Shown here piece by piece: positions 35,754 through 45,019 of a stretch of DNA of 64,000 nt. The notes beneath the pieces are model-generated. The model was not told the DNA's origin. It saw nothing but the letters and a program-made list of their open reading frames with translations, and searched no databases. A program made the position numbers and the translations under genes. This stretch comes from Pedobacter sp. B4-66 (GTDB lineage: Bacteria; Bacteroidota; Bacteroidia; Sphingobacteriales; Sphingobacteriaceae): positions 1 to 64,000 of the forward strand of contig NZ_JAFVME010000014.1 in assembly GCF_018492665.1 (NCBI RefSeq). Direction: 5' to 3'. Numbering within the stretch: position 1 is the stretch's first letter; every line of letters begins with the position of its first letter.

Positions 35754-36950
35754 ATGAAAATCAATGCGAAGCCCTTATTGATAACTTTAACTTTAGGCAT
35801 TTTAACAGCAATAGGCTCCATCTCCATTGACATCTATTTACCCGCATTTGGCATAATGGCCAATTATTTCAAAGTGCCGATTGTTCGTGTTGAGAGTACA
35901 GTAACGTTATTTCTTTTCGGAATGTCTTTTGGTCAATTACTTATTGGCCCTTTATCGGATGTATGGGGAAGAAAAACACCTTTAAGAATCGGCTTAACAG
36001 TCTATGTTCTTTGCAGCATTTGCTGCATACTAACTAATTCCTTCTCTCTGTTTTTAGCGCTGAGATTTATTCAGGGACTTGCGGGAAGTGCCTGTCAGGT
36101 AATTTGCCGAGCGTTGGTTAGCGACATCTATAAGGATAAAAATGCAGCTCACGTTTTCACTATTTTGCAGATAATAATGGGCATTTCTCCAATATTATCA
36201 CCGATAGCCGGAGGCATGTTAGCCGAAGAATCTACCTGGAAGTATTTATTTCTAATTATGGCAGTTGTTTCAGGATTAGGGCTAGTTGGATGTTTAACCG
36301 TTTTACCTGCAGGAAAAGCTGCATCAGATAACAAAAGACTAAATGTTTCGGGCATATTAAACAGCTACTCCTATTGTCTAAAACATCCAGCATTTATTAA
36401 TTATGCTTTGGTGAGAGCCATTAGCAACAGCGCGGCATTTTCTTTTATTACAGCTTCGCCATTTATATTTACACAGATTTATGGGCTAAGTAAAAAGCAA
36501 TTCGGCTTTGTATTTTCTGCCTTAGCCATAGGAATAATCTCTACCGGAATACTCAACACAAAATTACTAAAGCATTTTGAGGTTCAAAAAATCACCAAAC
36601 TTGCCATCACTTGCCAATTGGTTACAGGCTTAATGCTGATAATTACATTATACTTTAATGGCTCTTTCCCAGTTTTACTAGGTTTGATTTTTATATTTTT
36701 GTCTATGCTTGGCTTGATTCTCCCTAATACTACTTCTTTATATATCGGATCCATCCCTTCATTCAGCGGATCCGCCTCTGCATTAGTCGGAGCACTGAGC
36801 TATCTATCTGCATTTTTGATTACATCGGTACTAAGTTTACTTTATAACAGTACTGCATATCCAATGATTTTAATGATGTGCTTTTGTGCTGTTCTTGCCC
36901 ATTTATGTTTAAAGCATAAAAACAGAAGTGGCTCATATAATGAGATTTAG
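35754..36950 (+). CDS. Bcr/CflA-family drug efflux MFS transporter
   Basis: This 398-residue transporter has twelve membrane helices. SIDIYLPAFGIMANYF in helix 1, GQLLIGPLSDVWGRKTPL (loop 2-3) and RFIQGLAGSACQVICRALVSD are hallmarks of the DHA1 Bcr/CflA group that exports bicyclomycin, chloramphenicol-like drugs or metabolites. The stop overlaps the convergent paiB stop by 4 bp. Substrate unknown; resistance not implied. Confidence 0.85.
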   Translation: MKINAKPLLITLTLGILTAIGSISIDIYLPAFGIMANYFKVPIVRVESTVTLFLFGMSFGQLLIGPLSDVWGRKTPLRIGLTVYVLCSICCILTNSFSLFLALRFIQGLAGSACQVICRALVSDIYKDKNAAHVFTILQIIMGISPILSPIAGGMLAEESTWKYLFLIMAVVSGLGLVGCLTVLPAGKAASDNKRLNVSGILNSYSYCLKHPAFINYALVRAISNSAAFSFITASPFIFTQIYGLSKKQFGFVFSALAIGIISTGILNTKLLKHFEVQKITKLAITCQLVTGLMLIITLYFNGSFPVLLGLIFIFLSMLGLILPNTTSLYIGSIPSFSGSASALVGALSYLSAFLITSVLSLLYNSTAYPMILMMCFCAVLAHLCLKHKNRSGSYNEI

Positions 36951-37555
36951 ATAGTTTTCTTAATATAATTTGCTAAGTCGTTTTCTATCGAGCTTCCACT
37001 TTTTTCTAGCTGCTGTATAATCCTTTGGCGTTCCACTTCAGATTTGTTCTGACTTAATTTCTTCTGTCCCTGCAAGTCGGAGACCTCTAATTCAAAAGCA
37101 ACAATTCCCTTTATCATTCCTCTTTTAAACTTATCAGAAAGACTATTCCATTGTTCCAGATAAGCCTGTTCATAAACCATAATCATTTCTTCTAATGCTT
37201 TAAGCTTCAAATCTTCATTTATAATAATTTTTGCTTTTCCATAAGCATGTACTGCAATGTAATCCCAGGTAGGTACACTTTCTCGCTTATCATAATGCAA
37301 AGGTGAAATATAAGCGTGGGGCTCGGTAAATATAACCAATGAAGTATTTTCCTCTATGTATTTAGACTGCTCATTAGCTAATGCAAAATGACCACTTAAA
37401 ATCAACTTCTCCTCCCTTTCAGCTATAACAAAAGGTAATTGTGTGGCTAAAGGAACATTATTATTGGTAGTAATTATTGTTGCAAAACTATATTGCTTCA
37501 TAAAAGCAATTTTTTCAACTTCACTCTCAAATTTGAACATACTAGGTATAAACAT
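36947..37555 (-). CDS. PaiB-like FMN-binding protein
   Basis: The 202-residue protein starts MFIPSMFKFE, the usual PaiB start; an in-frame start at 37618 would overlap the EamA gene and is rejected. It has the split-barrel flavin-binding fold of the PaiB/FMN-binding negative transcriptional regulator family: ATIITTNNNVPLATQLPFVI, SGHFALANEQ and SPLHYDKRESVPTWDYIAVHAYG are typical. It is the second gene of an operon with the EamA transporter (29-bp gap) opposite a MocR regulator. In Bacillus PaiB affects sporulation and protease genes; here an oxidoreductase role is equally plausible. Confidence 0.8.
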   Translation of the reverse strand: MFIPSMFKFESEVEKIAFMKQYSFATIITTNNNVPLATQLPFVIAEREEKLILSGHFALANEQSKYIEENTSLVIFTEPHAYISPLHYDKRESVPTWDYIAVHAYGKAKIIINEDLKLKALEEMIMVYEQAYLEQWNSLSDKFKRGMIKGIVAFELEVSDLQGQKKLSQNKSEVERQRIIQQLEKSGSSIENDLANYIKKTI

Positions 37556-37584
37556 AAGACAGGTTTTATTCCTAAATCTATTTA

Positions 37585-38466
37585 TTATTTGGCAAATTTC
37601 TTGGTTCCGGCGACACATAGAATCACGCCGACAGTTACCCCTAACATGCCCAGGCTTACTTGCTCATGAAGCAAAGTAGCTGCCAATGCTAAACCAAAAA
37701 ATGGTTGTAATAGTTGCAACTGCCCTACGGTTGCAATACCTCCCTGAGCCAAGCCCCGGTACCAGAACATAAAGCCAATAAACATACTAAACAAAGCAAC
37801 ATAGGCTAGGCTAAACCACGCGGCTATACTAACACCAGCAAATGATTCTGGGCGCAAAAAGAATGTTAGGGGAACCATTACTGGCAAGGACAGTACCAAA
37901 GCCCAGGAGATTACCTGCCAACCCCCAAGTGTCTTGGAGAGTTTAGCTCCCTCAGCATATCCAAGTCCACATAAAATAATGGCCGCTAGCATCAGAACAT
38001 CTCCAATAGGAGAAGCAGCAAAACCTTGTGTAATTGAATATCCTACAACCAAAAGACTACCCACAATTGAAAAAAGCCAAAATATTGCAGGAGGACGTTC
38101 TCCCCCACGCATTATTCCAAAGATGGCAGTGGCAAGTGGCAACATCCCCAAAAAAACAATAGAATGTGCAGAAGTAACATGCTGTAGAGCCAATGCGGAT
38201 AGAAGAGGGTAACCAACCACCACTCCTAATGCTACAATAAATAAAGGTAAGATCTGCTTCTGTGTAGGCCGCTTTTCTTTAAAGATCAACAGAGCACAGA
38301 GCGCAAGTACCCCTGCAATAGTTGCACGCGCGACTGTTAGAAATACCGGATCAAAATCCAAAACGGCTACTCTTGTTGCTGGCAATGATCCACTAAATAC
38401 AATTACGCCAATAATACCATTAACCCAACCGCTTGAAGATTTCTCTTTATTTATTACTTCTGTCAT
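37585..38466 (-). CDS. EamA/DMT-family transporter
   Basis: The 293-residue inner-membrane protein has ten helices arranged as two EamA repeats (about 12-140 and 160-288). It resembles RhtA/YdcZ-like amino-acid and metabolite exporters. It is the promoter-proximal gene of an eamA-paiB operon transcribed away from a MocR-type regulator, an arrangement typical of amino-acid or vitamin exporters controlled by MocR proteins. A -7 box TAATTTTG (minus strand 38493-38486) lies 20 bp upstream. Substrate unknown. Confidence 0.82.
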   Translation of the reverse strand: MTEVINKEKSSSGWVNGIIGVIVFSGSLPATRVAVLDFDPVFLTVARATIAGVLALCALLIFKEKRPTQKQILPLFIVALGVVVGYPLLSALALQHVTSAHSIVFLGMLPLATAIFGIMRGGERPPAIFWLFSIVGSLLVVGYSITQGFAASPIGDVLMLAAIILCGLGYAEGAKLSKTLGGWQVISWALVLSLPVMVPLTFFLRPESFAGVSIAAWFSLAYVALFSMFIGFMFWYRGLAQGGIATVGQLQLLQPFFGLALAATLLHEQVSLGMLGVTVGVILCVAGTKKFAK

Positions 38467-38483
38467 CTATCTAAAAATTTCTG

Positions 38484-38547
38484 TTCAAAATTACCATGGA
38501 ACACAGAACAACTACAGTCTCAGTTTTGTAATTTTGAATGGACACAG
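38484..38547. promoter_or_regulatory. Divergent promoters and MocR operator candidate
   Basis: TTCAAAATTAC (38484-38494) and GTAATTTTGAA (38528-38538) are perfect 11-bp inverse copies. Each contains a TAATTTTG -7 box: one reading left for eamA, one reading right for the MocR gene. Adjacent to each is a copy of a direct repeat, ATGGAACACAG (38496-38506) and ATGGACACAG (38538-38547). MocR/GabR regulators usually bind direct repeats at such divergent promoters, so these are the likely operator. Confidence 0.6.
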
Positions 38548-38563
38548 TTAATAGTTTCAAAAA

Positions 38564-39979
38564 ATGGCTAAGGTTTATTTATATAGCGAAATAGCAAATG
38601 GAATTGCTTTCCAGATCAGAAATGGAATTTTAAAGGCTGGGGAGAAACTTCCCTCTGTAAGGATGCTCTGTCGCGAACATGGCGTTAGTATGAATACAGC
38701 AAAACGTATATTCCTCGAGCTAGAAGCGCAATCCTTAATTGAATCAAAACCGCAATCAGGCTATTTTGTCAGTAAATTACTTCAGCAAAAATTGTCTCTT
38801 CCTGATATCAGCCGTCCTTCCCTCATCGCTAATGATAAAGAACCAAATGAATTAATTACTAAGGTTTATGCTAACATGGGCAGAGATGATCTTACACTGT
38901 TCTCAATCGGTGTTCCATCTGGCAATTTATTACCGTTAGCAAAACTAAAAAAGGAAATTTTACATGCTACACGGGAATTAAAGGAAGGAGGTACAGAATA
39001 TGAGCCGCTTCAAGGCAATGTTAAATTGAGAAGAATGATTGCTGTACGCTCATTAACCTGGGGTGGAAATTTGAATGAAAATGACCTGATTACCACCAGT
39101 GGCGGCATGAATGCCTTATCATTTTGCCTTATGGCTTTGGGGAAACCCGGTGATACTGTCGCAGTAGAAAGTCCTTGTTATTCAGGGATTTTACAGCTTG
39201 CAATAAGTTTAGGTCTTAAGGTACTGGAATTACCAACACATCCAATTACAGGAATAGAAATAGATGCCCTAAAAAAGGTTATCCCCAAAATTAATCTTTG
39301 CTTATTGGTTCCTAATTTTAACACTCCTTTAGGCAGCTGTATGCCAGACGAGCATAAAAAAGAAGTTGTCGAGCTTTTAGCGAAACATGGCGTTCCACTT
39401 ATTGAGGATGATATATATGGCGATCTTTATTTTGGTTCTCAGCGACCAAAATGTTGCAAATCTTTCGACAAGGAAGGTAATGTTTTATGGTGCAGTTCTG
39501 TATCTAAAACACTAGCTCCAGGTTATCGTGTTGGCTGGATTGCCCCTGGTAAACACAAGGAAAAGCTACTTAAATTAAAGTTTGTTCATTCTATATCTTC
39601 AGCTTCTATCATTCAAGAAGCGGTTGGTAACTTCCTAAAAACTGGCAGATATGAAAATCATCTTCACCATCTTCGTAGTGCTTTAAAAAGCAATTATCAG
39701 AACTATATCCATACCATTCCTGAGTATTTCCCTGTGGATACAAAAGTAAGTAGGCCACAAGGAGGGCTTGCACTTTGGGTAGAATTTAACAAAGATATTG
39801 ATACTATAAAATTATATGACCTGGCCATTAAAAAGAATATTAGTATTTCGCCGGGACGGATGTTTACCCTACAAAACCAGTTTGAAAACTGCATGAGACT
39901 ATGCATAGGCTTGCCTTGGTCCGACGACCTCAAATTCAAACTAAAACAACTTGGAAACCTGGCAAAAATGATTTCATAA
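38564..39979 (+). CDS. MocR-family regulator (GntR HTH + aminotransferase domain)
   Basis: The 471-residue protein has a GntR winged helix (about 5-72; AGEKLPSVRMLCREHGVSMNTAKRIF) and a fold-type I aminotransferase-like domain (about 105-470). The PLP lysine is Lys315 in SSVSKTLAPGYRVGW and PNFNTPLGS and EDDIYGDLYF are conserved cofactor-binding motifs. MocR proteins use PLP adducts to sense amines or vitamin B6 and regulate nearby genes, here probably eamA-paiB and itself. The effector is unknown. Confidence 0.9.
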   Translation: MAKVYLYSEIANGIAFQIRNGILKAGEKLPSVRMLCREHGVSMNTAKRIFLELEAQSLIESKPQSGYFVSKLLQQKLSLPDISRPSLIANDKEPNELITKVYANMGRDDLTLFSIGVPSGNLLPLAKLKKEILHATRELKEGGTEYEPLQGNVKLRRMIAVRSLTWGGNLNENDLITTSGGMNALSFCLMALGKPGDTVAVESPCYSGILQLAISLGLKVLELPTHPITGIEIDALKKVIPKINLCLLVPNFNTPLGSCMPDEHKKEVVELLAKHGVPLIEDDIYGDLYFGSQRPKCCKSFDKEGNVLWCSSVSKTLAPGYRVGWIAPGKHKEKLLKLKFVHSISSASIIQEAVGNFLKTGRYENHLHHLRSALKSNYQNYIHTIPEYFPVDTKVSRPQGGLALWVEFNKDIDTIKLYDLAIKKNISISPGRMFTLQNQFENCMRLCIGLPWSDDLKFKLKQLGNLAKMIS

Positions 39980-40114
39980 GGTGGTGGAATTTGTTTAAAC
40001 CTGTCAGTAAGTCATTGACACTCCCTAACTCTTTAGCAAATGCAATTGAAATAGGTTGAAGTTTCTCTGTCAAGTAGGTAAAATGAGGCCATTGTTCATA
40101 TTGCCAATCATAAG

Positions 40115-40149
40115 TTTTGAGCCGATTAAATAAAATAATCGGCTCAAAA
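40115..40149. terminator. Perfect 14-bp hairpin, possible terminator
   Basis: TTTTGAGCCGATTA (40115-40128) and TAATCGGCTCAAAA (40136-40149) pair perfectly around a 7-nt loop. The stem itself ends in T4/A4, giving a weakly bidirectional terminator form, 136 bp after the MocR gene. A T9 tract occurs about 20 bp later. Confidence 0.5.
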
Positions 40150-40192
40150 GCCTATTTGAATTAATAATTATTTTTTTTTGTATATTCACTTT

Positions 40193-40300
40193 ATGAAAAA
40201 CAACGATCTCAATAACAAGCAATTCACCTTATCTAAACCACTATCCCTGGTTGGACTACTGGTATTTCATCTTTTACTTTATTACATGATCTTTCATTGA
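40193..40300 (+). CDS. Possible 35-residue single-helix membrane protein
   Basis: This small ORF encodes a polar N-terminus (MKNNDLNNKQFTLSKP) followed by one hydrophobic helix (LSLVGLLVFHLLLYYMIF). It begins after a T-rich, A+T-rich stretch. It overlaps the tail of a small ORF on the other strand, so at most one is likely to be expressed. It is too short for confident coding assessment. Confidence 0.3.
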   Translation: MKNNDLNNKQFTLSKPLSLVGLLVFHLLLYYMIFH

Positions 40301-40445
40301 CATGAACGAGATAAATGTTATCAGCTTCATCCAAATCTAGTGACCAATCTACAACACTATCAAGCAAGCCTATCGTATTGAATATGATAAAAAAGTAACC
40401 GTGCTTCCAGTCAACAGCAGGCACGACAATGGCATATTTTTTCAT
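40233..40445 (-). CDS. Small hypothetical protein, 70 residues
   Basis: The ORF begins MKKYAIVVPAVDWKHGYFFI, only 10 bp after the OprM-like stop on the same strand, so it could be the last gene of the efflux operon. It has a short hydrophobic centre (FIIFNTIGLLDSVV) and an acidic segment (DLDEADNIYLV). I recognise no family. It overlaps a 35-codon ORF on the plus strand. Confidence 0.4.
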   Translation of the reverse strand: MKKYAIVVPAVDWKHGYFFIIFNTIGLLDSVVDWSLDLDEADNIYLVHVNERSCNKVKDEIPVVQPGIVV

Positions 40446-40455
40446 GCGGATTATA

Positions 40456-41865
40456 TTATTTCAATCCGCCACCCAATGCCCTGTACAAATCTGTTAAAGC
40501 TGTAAGCTTATCCCGTTTAACAGTAACAGCCTCCAGGTCATTTTGCAAGGAATTATTCTGGGCCGTAATCACCTCCAGATAAGTTGCCATACCACTTTTA
40601 TAAAGCATTAACGCATCAGTTCTTGCTTTATTCAGTGATGCCGTTTTCCTCGAAATGATCTCCAACCTTTCATCCGTATGCTGTGACTGGCTCAGGGTAT
40701 TCGAAACTTCAGCTACCGCATTAAGAACAGTTTGCTTATATTGAATAACTGATTTTTCCTGTTCCAGCCGAATCACTTTGTAATTGGTACTCAACTCTTT
40801 TCTTTGAAAAATAGGTTGAGTCAGATTTGCACCTAAATTATGAAAAAGGGAAGCTGGCAGATTGAACCATGAACTTGCCTTAAATGAATTTGCTCCCGAC
40901 TGCGCGGTAATACTAAACGATGGATACATGGCAGCCTTAGCCAAGCCTGTTTTTGCATAAGCAGACATCAACGCGAATTCTGCTGCTTTAACATCAGGTC
41001 TTCTGCTCAGCAGTTGTGTCGGAACTCCTGCCACAAAAATGCTCGAAGCAGGTAATTGCAATTGACCTGCACGTTGTACCGCATCAGGATATCTTCCGCA
41101 TAAAATACTTAGCGAGTTTTCCTGAATCTCGATGTTTTGTTTCATTAACGGCACTAAAAGTTCAGCGGTATTTTTCTGCGCTTTTACCTGCTCAACGGCC
41201 AAAGAATTGATTTGACCAACAGAGAACTGTAGGTTCACCATATTCAACGTACTATCGCTTAAAGATACATTTTGATCAGCAATCTTCAGTTGCTCATCAA
41301 GGCTAATCAGATTGTAATAGGCCTCTGCCACTTGCGCAATAATTCTTGTTTTCAAGGCGCGGACATTTTCTATTTGCCCCAAGTATTCTGCCCTTGCTCC
41401 TCCTTGCCGCATTGCTGCCTTGCCCCAGATATCCGCTTCCCAAGACAGCGACAAACTGGCGCTGTAATCGTCTAGAAAGTTACCGCCTGTAACCTGCCCC
41501 GCAAGAGAACCATTCAATGAGTTTTTTGAAAGGTAGTTCCTATTTGCTGATGATACTGCATTCAGTGTCGGTAAAAGGGATAATTTTGCTTGCTTCAAAG
41601 AAAGATCCAGCTGTTCCAATGCTAATGCAGCGGCACCAATCTCATTATTTCGTTGAAGTGCCGAATCGATTAAATTCACTAGTAAAGGATCTTTAAAAAA
41701 CACCTTCCACTCCAGCAGCGTGGTATCACCTGTAAGCATAACCGGCATGCGGTACTGCTCTGGAAGACCCGTCACCGGCTTTTCATATTTTTTCCCAACT
41801 ACACAGGAAGAAAGTGTAGCGGCAACCATCAAACAGGCTGCCATGTGTTTCATGTTAAATTTCAT
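40456..41865 (-). CDS. OprM/NodT-type outer-membrane efflux lipoprotein
   Basis: This 469-residue lipoprotein (lipobox LSSC, Cys21) is the outer-membrane channel of the RND pump encoded just upstream. It has two OEP repeats, the conserved LSWEADIWGK and the GVPTQLLSRRPDV motif characteristic of OprM/NodT proteins. It starts 2 bp after the pump gene ends, so the three genes form one operon. Confidence 0.92.
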   Translation of the reverse strand: MKFNMKHMAACLMVAATLSSCVVGKKYEKPVTGLPEQYRMPVMLTGDTTLLEWKVFFKDPLLVNLIDSALQRNNEIGAAALALEQLDLSLKQAKLSLLPTLNAVSSANRNYLSKNSLNGSLAGQVTGGNFLDDYSASLSLSWEADIWGKAAMRQGGARAEYLGQIENVRALKTRIIAQVAEAYYNLISLDEQLKIADQNVSLSDSTLNMVNLQFSVGQINSLAVEQVKAQKNTAELLVPLMKQNIEIQENSLSILCGRYPDAVQRAGQLQLPASSIFVAGVPTQLLSRRPDVKAAEFALMSAYAKTGLAKAAMYPSFSITAQSGANSFKASSWFNLPASLFHNLGANLTQPIFQRKELSTNYKVIRLEQEKSVIQYKQTVLNAVAEVSNTLSQSQHTDERLEIISRKTASLNKARTDALMLYKSGMATYLEVITAQNNSLQNDLEAVTVKRDKLTALTDLYRALGGGLK

Positions 41866-41867
41866 AA

Positions 41868-44800
41868 TTAAATCTTATGGTCAGTTTGCACACCAGACTT
41901 GCTGGAAACCTTTTCCTGAAGGTACTGGAACAGCATAAACAATAATGGGATCACAAATACCCCCAATACTACCCCACTGAACATACCCACTGCAGCACCT
42001 GTACTGATAGAGCGATTACCCATGGCAGTACCTCCAGTAGCGATCATCAAGGGGATCATACCTACAATAAAGGCCAGTGAAGTCATGATAATTGGACGTA
42101 ACCTTGCCTTGGAAGCCTCTAAGGCCGCCTCTAGTATAGATAGGCCTGCGCGTCTACGTTGCACCGCGAATTCAACAATCAAAATCGCATTTTTAGCCAA
42201 CAAACCGACCAGCATGATGAGTCCCACCTGTACATAAATATTATTATCCAACCCTACAATTTTTATCCCTGCGAATGCCCCTAGAATCCCTGTAGGAATA
42301 GATAAAAGAACTGCCAGAGGTAACAAGTAACTTTCGTACTGGGCGGCCAGCAGGAAGAAAACAAACAACAGGCAAAGGCCAAATATAAATATGGTCTGGT
42401 TGCCGGAAGCTTTTTCTTCGAGACTAAGTCCTGTCCATTCGTAGCTGTAATCGGCAGGTAGGTCATTCAATACCTTTTCTACATTTTCCATTACCTGGCC
42501 GTTACTGAAACCAGGCAAAGCTACTGCATTGATGGTTACTGAATTGTAAAGGTTATAACGATTTACAGATTCAGGGCCATAAACTTTATGCAGGCTCACC
42601 ATAGATTTAACCGGAAGCATCTGCCCCTGCTCGTTACGCACAAAGATCTCGTTAAAAGCATCTTCATCAGTTCGAAACACACCATCCGCTTTTACATTCA
42701 CCCGGTAGAATTTACCAAACCTAGAGAAATTTAAGGATTGGTCTCCTGAAAAGTAAGTTTGTATAGTTGCCAGCATCCCGCTAACGCTTACCCCAAGTTG
42801 CTTAGCCTTGTCTTCATCCACTTCAAGTTCCAGTTGCGGATAATCGGCACGGAAAGTGGTATAGGCATATTGTACACCAGGCTGTTGCATAATCTGGCCA
42901 ATAACCTTGTCAGCCATAGCTTTCAATACCGCGGGCTCGCGCGAATTCCTATCCTGTAAAACGATCTCGGCTCCTCCGGTTATACCATAACCTTCTACCG
43001 GCGGCATCCTAAGGGCCATTACCGTTCCTTCTTTTATCGTACTCAGCTTGGCACTGATATCAGCCAAAACCAATTCAATATCCTTAATTTCACCACGGTC
43101 TTTTTTATCCTTCAGTTTCACAAACCCCATTCCATACCCAGCACCGGCACTGCTGCTTAAAATGTTATAGCCCGATATGCTGTTGTTGTTTTCCACGGCC
43201 GGATTTTCGTTCAGTATTTCGTCAATTCGGTGCAGCACTTCCGTAGTCCGGTCAAGTCCGGTACCTGGGGGCATGCTTAAACTGTATAAAATGAAATTAT
43301 CATCTTCCATTGGCACAAAGCTTTTTGGCGTACTGACCATCATCCACACAGCAATGCCCGAGATCAAAAAGACCAGTCCTGCCGCAATTGCTTTTTTCGT
43401 AGCCAGGAAGCGTAATCCTTTAATGTACCTGCTGGTCAGGTTATCAAAACCGGAGTTAAATCCTATGAAAAAACGTTGCTTAAAGCTAGTCTTTTTAGGC
43501 TCTCCGTGGTGACCATTCGCGTGTGTATTTTTAAGCAATAAAGCACATAAGGCAGGTGTTAGCGTTAGTGCATTTACCGCAGATATGATAATGGCAATGG
43601 CTAATGTATAAGCGAATTGTTTATAAAATATACCCGAAGACCCTGTCATAAAGCCAATAGGAATAAGTACTGCTGACATCACCAGGGTGATTGAAATTAC
43701 CGCACCTGTAATCTCTCCCATGGCGCTATGCGTCGCCTCCTTACCGGACATATTACTACCCTCCATTTTACTGTGTACAGCCTCCACGACCACAATTGCA
43801 TCATCTACAACAATACCAATAGCCAGTACAAGGGCAAACAGTGTTAATATATTAATGGTGAACCCAAGTACAAACAGGAAGAAAAACGTACCTACAATTG
43901 CAACCGGAACAGCAATAGCCGGAATAATTGTAGACCGGAAATCCTGCAAAAACAAGAATACCACGATAAACACAAGGATGAAAGCCTCTATCAGCGTATG
44001 CTCTACCTGTGAAGTTGCCTCATCCAGGCGGTCTTTAGTACTCATCAAATTCGCAACTTTTATCCCCGGAGGGAAAGAACGTGCAGATTTTTCTAACTCT
44101 GCCTTGATTCCTATTTCTATGTCATTCGCATTGGAACCGGAAGTTTGTAATATGGCGATGGTAACGGCAATCCTACCGTTAGATAAACTGTTTCCGCTAT
44201 AAGATATGGAACCGAATTCAACCCTAGCGACATCCTTAAGTCTGATTACATTTGCACCGTTATTCCTGATCACCAGATTTTCGTACTGCGCAGGTTCATT
44301 CTTTTTACCTTTATACCTGATCACATATTCCAGGGCGGCATCCGATTCCTCACCCAGCTTCCCTGGAGCCGACTCCAGACTCTGGTCTGCAATCGCATTG
44401 GTCACATCGGCAGGTACCAGTCCCGCGCTCGCCATCTTTCTAGGATTCAACCAAACCCGCATCGAGTAATCCTTGGCGCCAAATAACTGTGCTTGTCCTA
44501 CCCCCGGAACCCGTTTTACCTGTGGTATAAGATTGATGTTTGCATAATTCTGTAAGAATACCTCATCGTACTTGCTGTTATCTTCCGTATAGAGATTGAA
44601 AATCATCACCATACTGTTCTGCTGTTTGGAAGTCGTCAATCCCATACGGATCACTTCTTGCGGCAAAATTGGAGTAGCCTGCTGCACTCTGTTCTGAACG
44701 TTCACTGCGGCCTGATCAGGATCAACCCCCTGCTTAAATACCACAGTAATGGAAAATGAACCATCATTACTTGCTGAGGATCTGATATACTGCATGTTTT

Positions 44801-45017
44801 CCACACCATTGATCTGTTCCTCCAGCGGTGTAACCACCGAGCGGATTACTGCCTCACTATTTCCACCGGGATAACTTCCACTCACCATTACTGTAGGTGG
44901 GGAAATATCTGGGAATCTGGTTACGGGAAGTTTGGTCAGACCCAGAATACCTAGTATGAGCAATACCACAGAGATTACTGTGGCCATTACCGGCCTGTCT
45001 ATTATCTTTTTTAACAT
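41868..45017 (-). CDS. RND multidrug efflux transporter (AcrB/HAE1)
   Basis: The 1049-residue hydrophobe/amphiphile pump has twelve membrane helices and two large periplasmic domains. Asp405-Asp406 in helix 4 (GIVVDDAIVVVE) are the proton-relay pair of AcrB. The N-terminus FPDISPPTVMVSGSYPGGN and GFTINILTLFALVLAIG are family hallmarks. It trimerises with the adaptor and the OprM-like channel to expel drugs, detergents, bile-like compounds or metabolites. Substrate range cannot be read from sequence. Confidence 0.95.
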   Translation of the reverse strand: MLKKIIDRPVMATVISVVLLILGILGLTKLPVTRFPDISPPTVMVSGSYPGGNSEAVIRSVVTPLEEQINGVENMQYIRSSASNDGSFSITVVFKQGVDPDQAAVNVQNRVQQATPILPQEVIRMGLTTSKQQNSMVMIFNLYTEDNSKYDEVFLQNYANINLIPQVKRVPGVGQAQLFGAKDYSMRVWLNPRKMASAGLVPADVTNAIADQSLESAPGKLGEESDAALEYVIRYKGKKNEPAQYENLVIRNNGANVIRLKDVARVEFGSISYSGNSLSNGRIAVTIAILQTSGSNANDIEIGIKAELEKSARSFPPGIKVANLMSTKDRLDEATSQVEHTLIEAFILVFIVVFLFLQDFRSTIIPAIAVPVAIVGTFFFLFVLGFTINILTLFALVLAIGIVVDDAIVVVEAVHSKMEGSNMSGKEATHSAMGEITGAVISITLVMSAVLIPIGFMTGSSGIFYKQFAYTLAIAIIISAVNALTLTPALCALLLKNTHANGHHGEPKKTSFKQRFFIGFNSGFDNLTSRYIKGLRFLATKKAIAAGLVFLISGIAVWMMVSTPKSFVPMEDDNFILYSLSMPPGTGLDRTTEVLHRIDEILNENPAVENNNSISGYNILSSSAGAGYGMGFVKLKDKKDRGEIKDIELVLADISAKLSTIKEGTVMALRMPPVEGYGITGGAEIVLQDRNSREPAVLKAMADKVIGQIMQQPGVQYAYTTFRADYPQLELEVDEDKAKQLGVSVSGMLATIQTYFSGDQSLNFSRFGKFYRVNVKADGVFRTDEDAFNEIFVRNEQGQMLPVKSMVSLHKVYGPESVNRYNLYNSVTINAVALPGFSNGQVMENVEKVLNDLPADYSYEWTGLSLEEKASGNQTIFIFGLCLLFVFFLLAAQYESYLLPLAVLLSIPTGILGAFAGIKIVGLDNNIYVQVGLIMLVGLLAKNAILIVEFAVQRRRAGLSILEAALEASKARLRPIIMTSLAFIVGMIPLMIATGGTAMGNRSISTGAAVGMFSGVVLGVFVIPLLFMLFQYLQEKVSSKSGVQTDHKI

Positions 45018-45019
45018 TT

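Noticed and set aside
36149..38212. Short open frames opposite the MFS and EamA genes
   Set aside because: They lie inside well-supported genes on the other strand and lack starts with promoter context.
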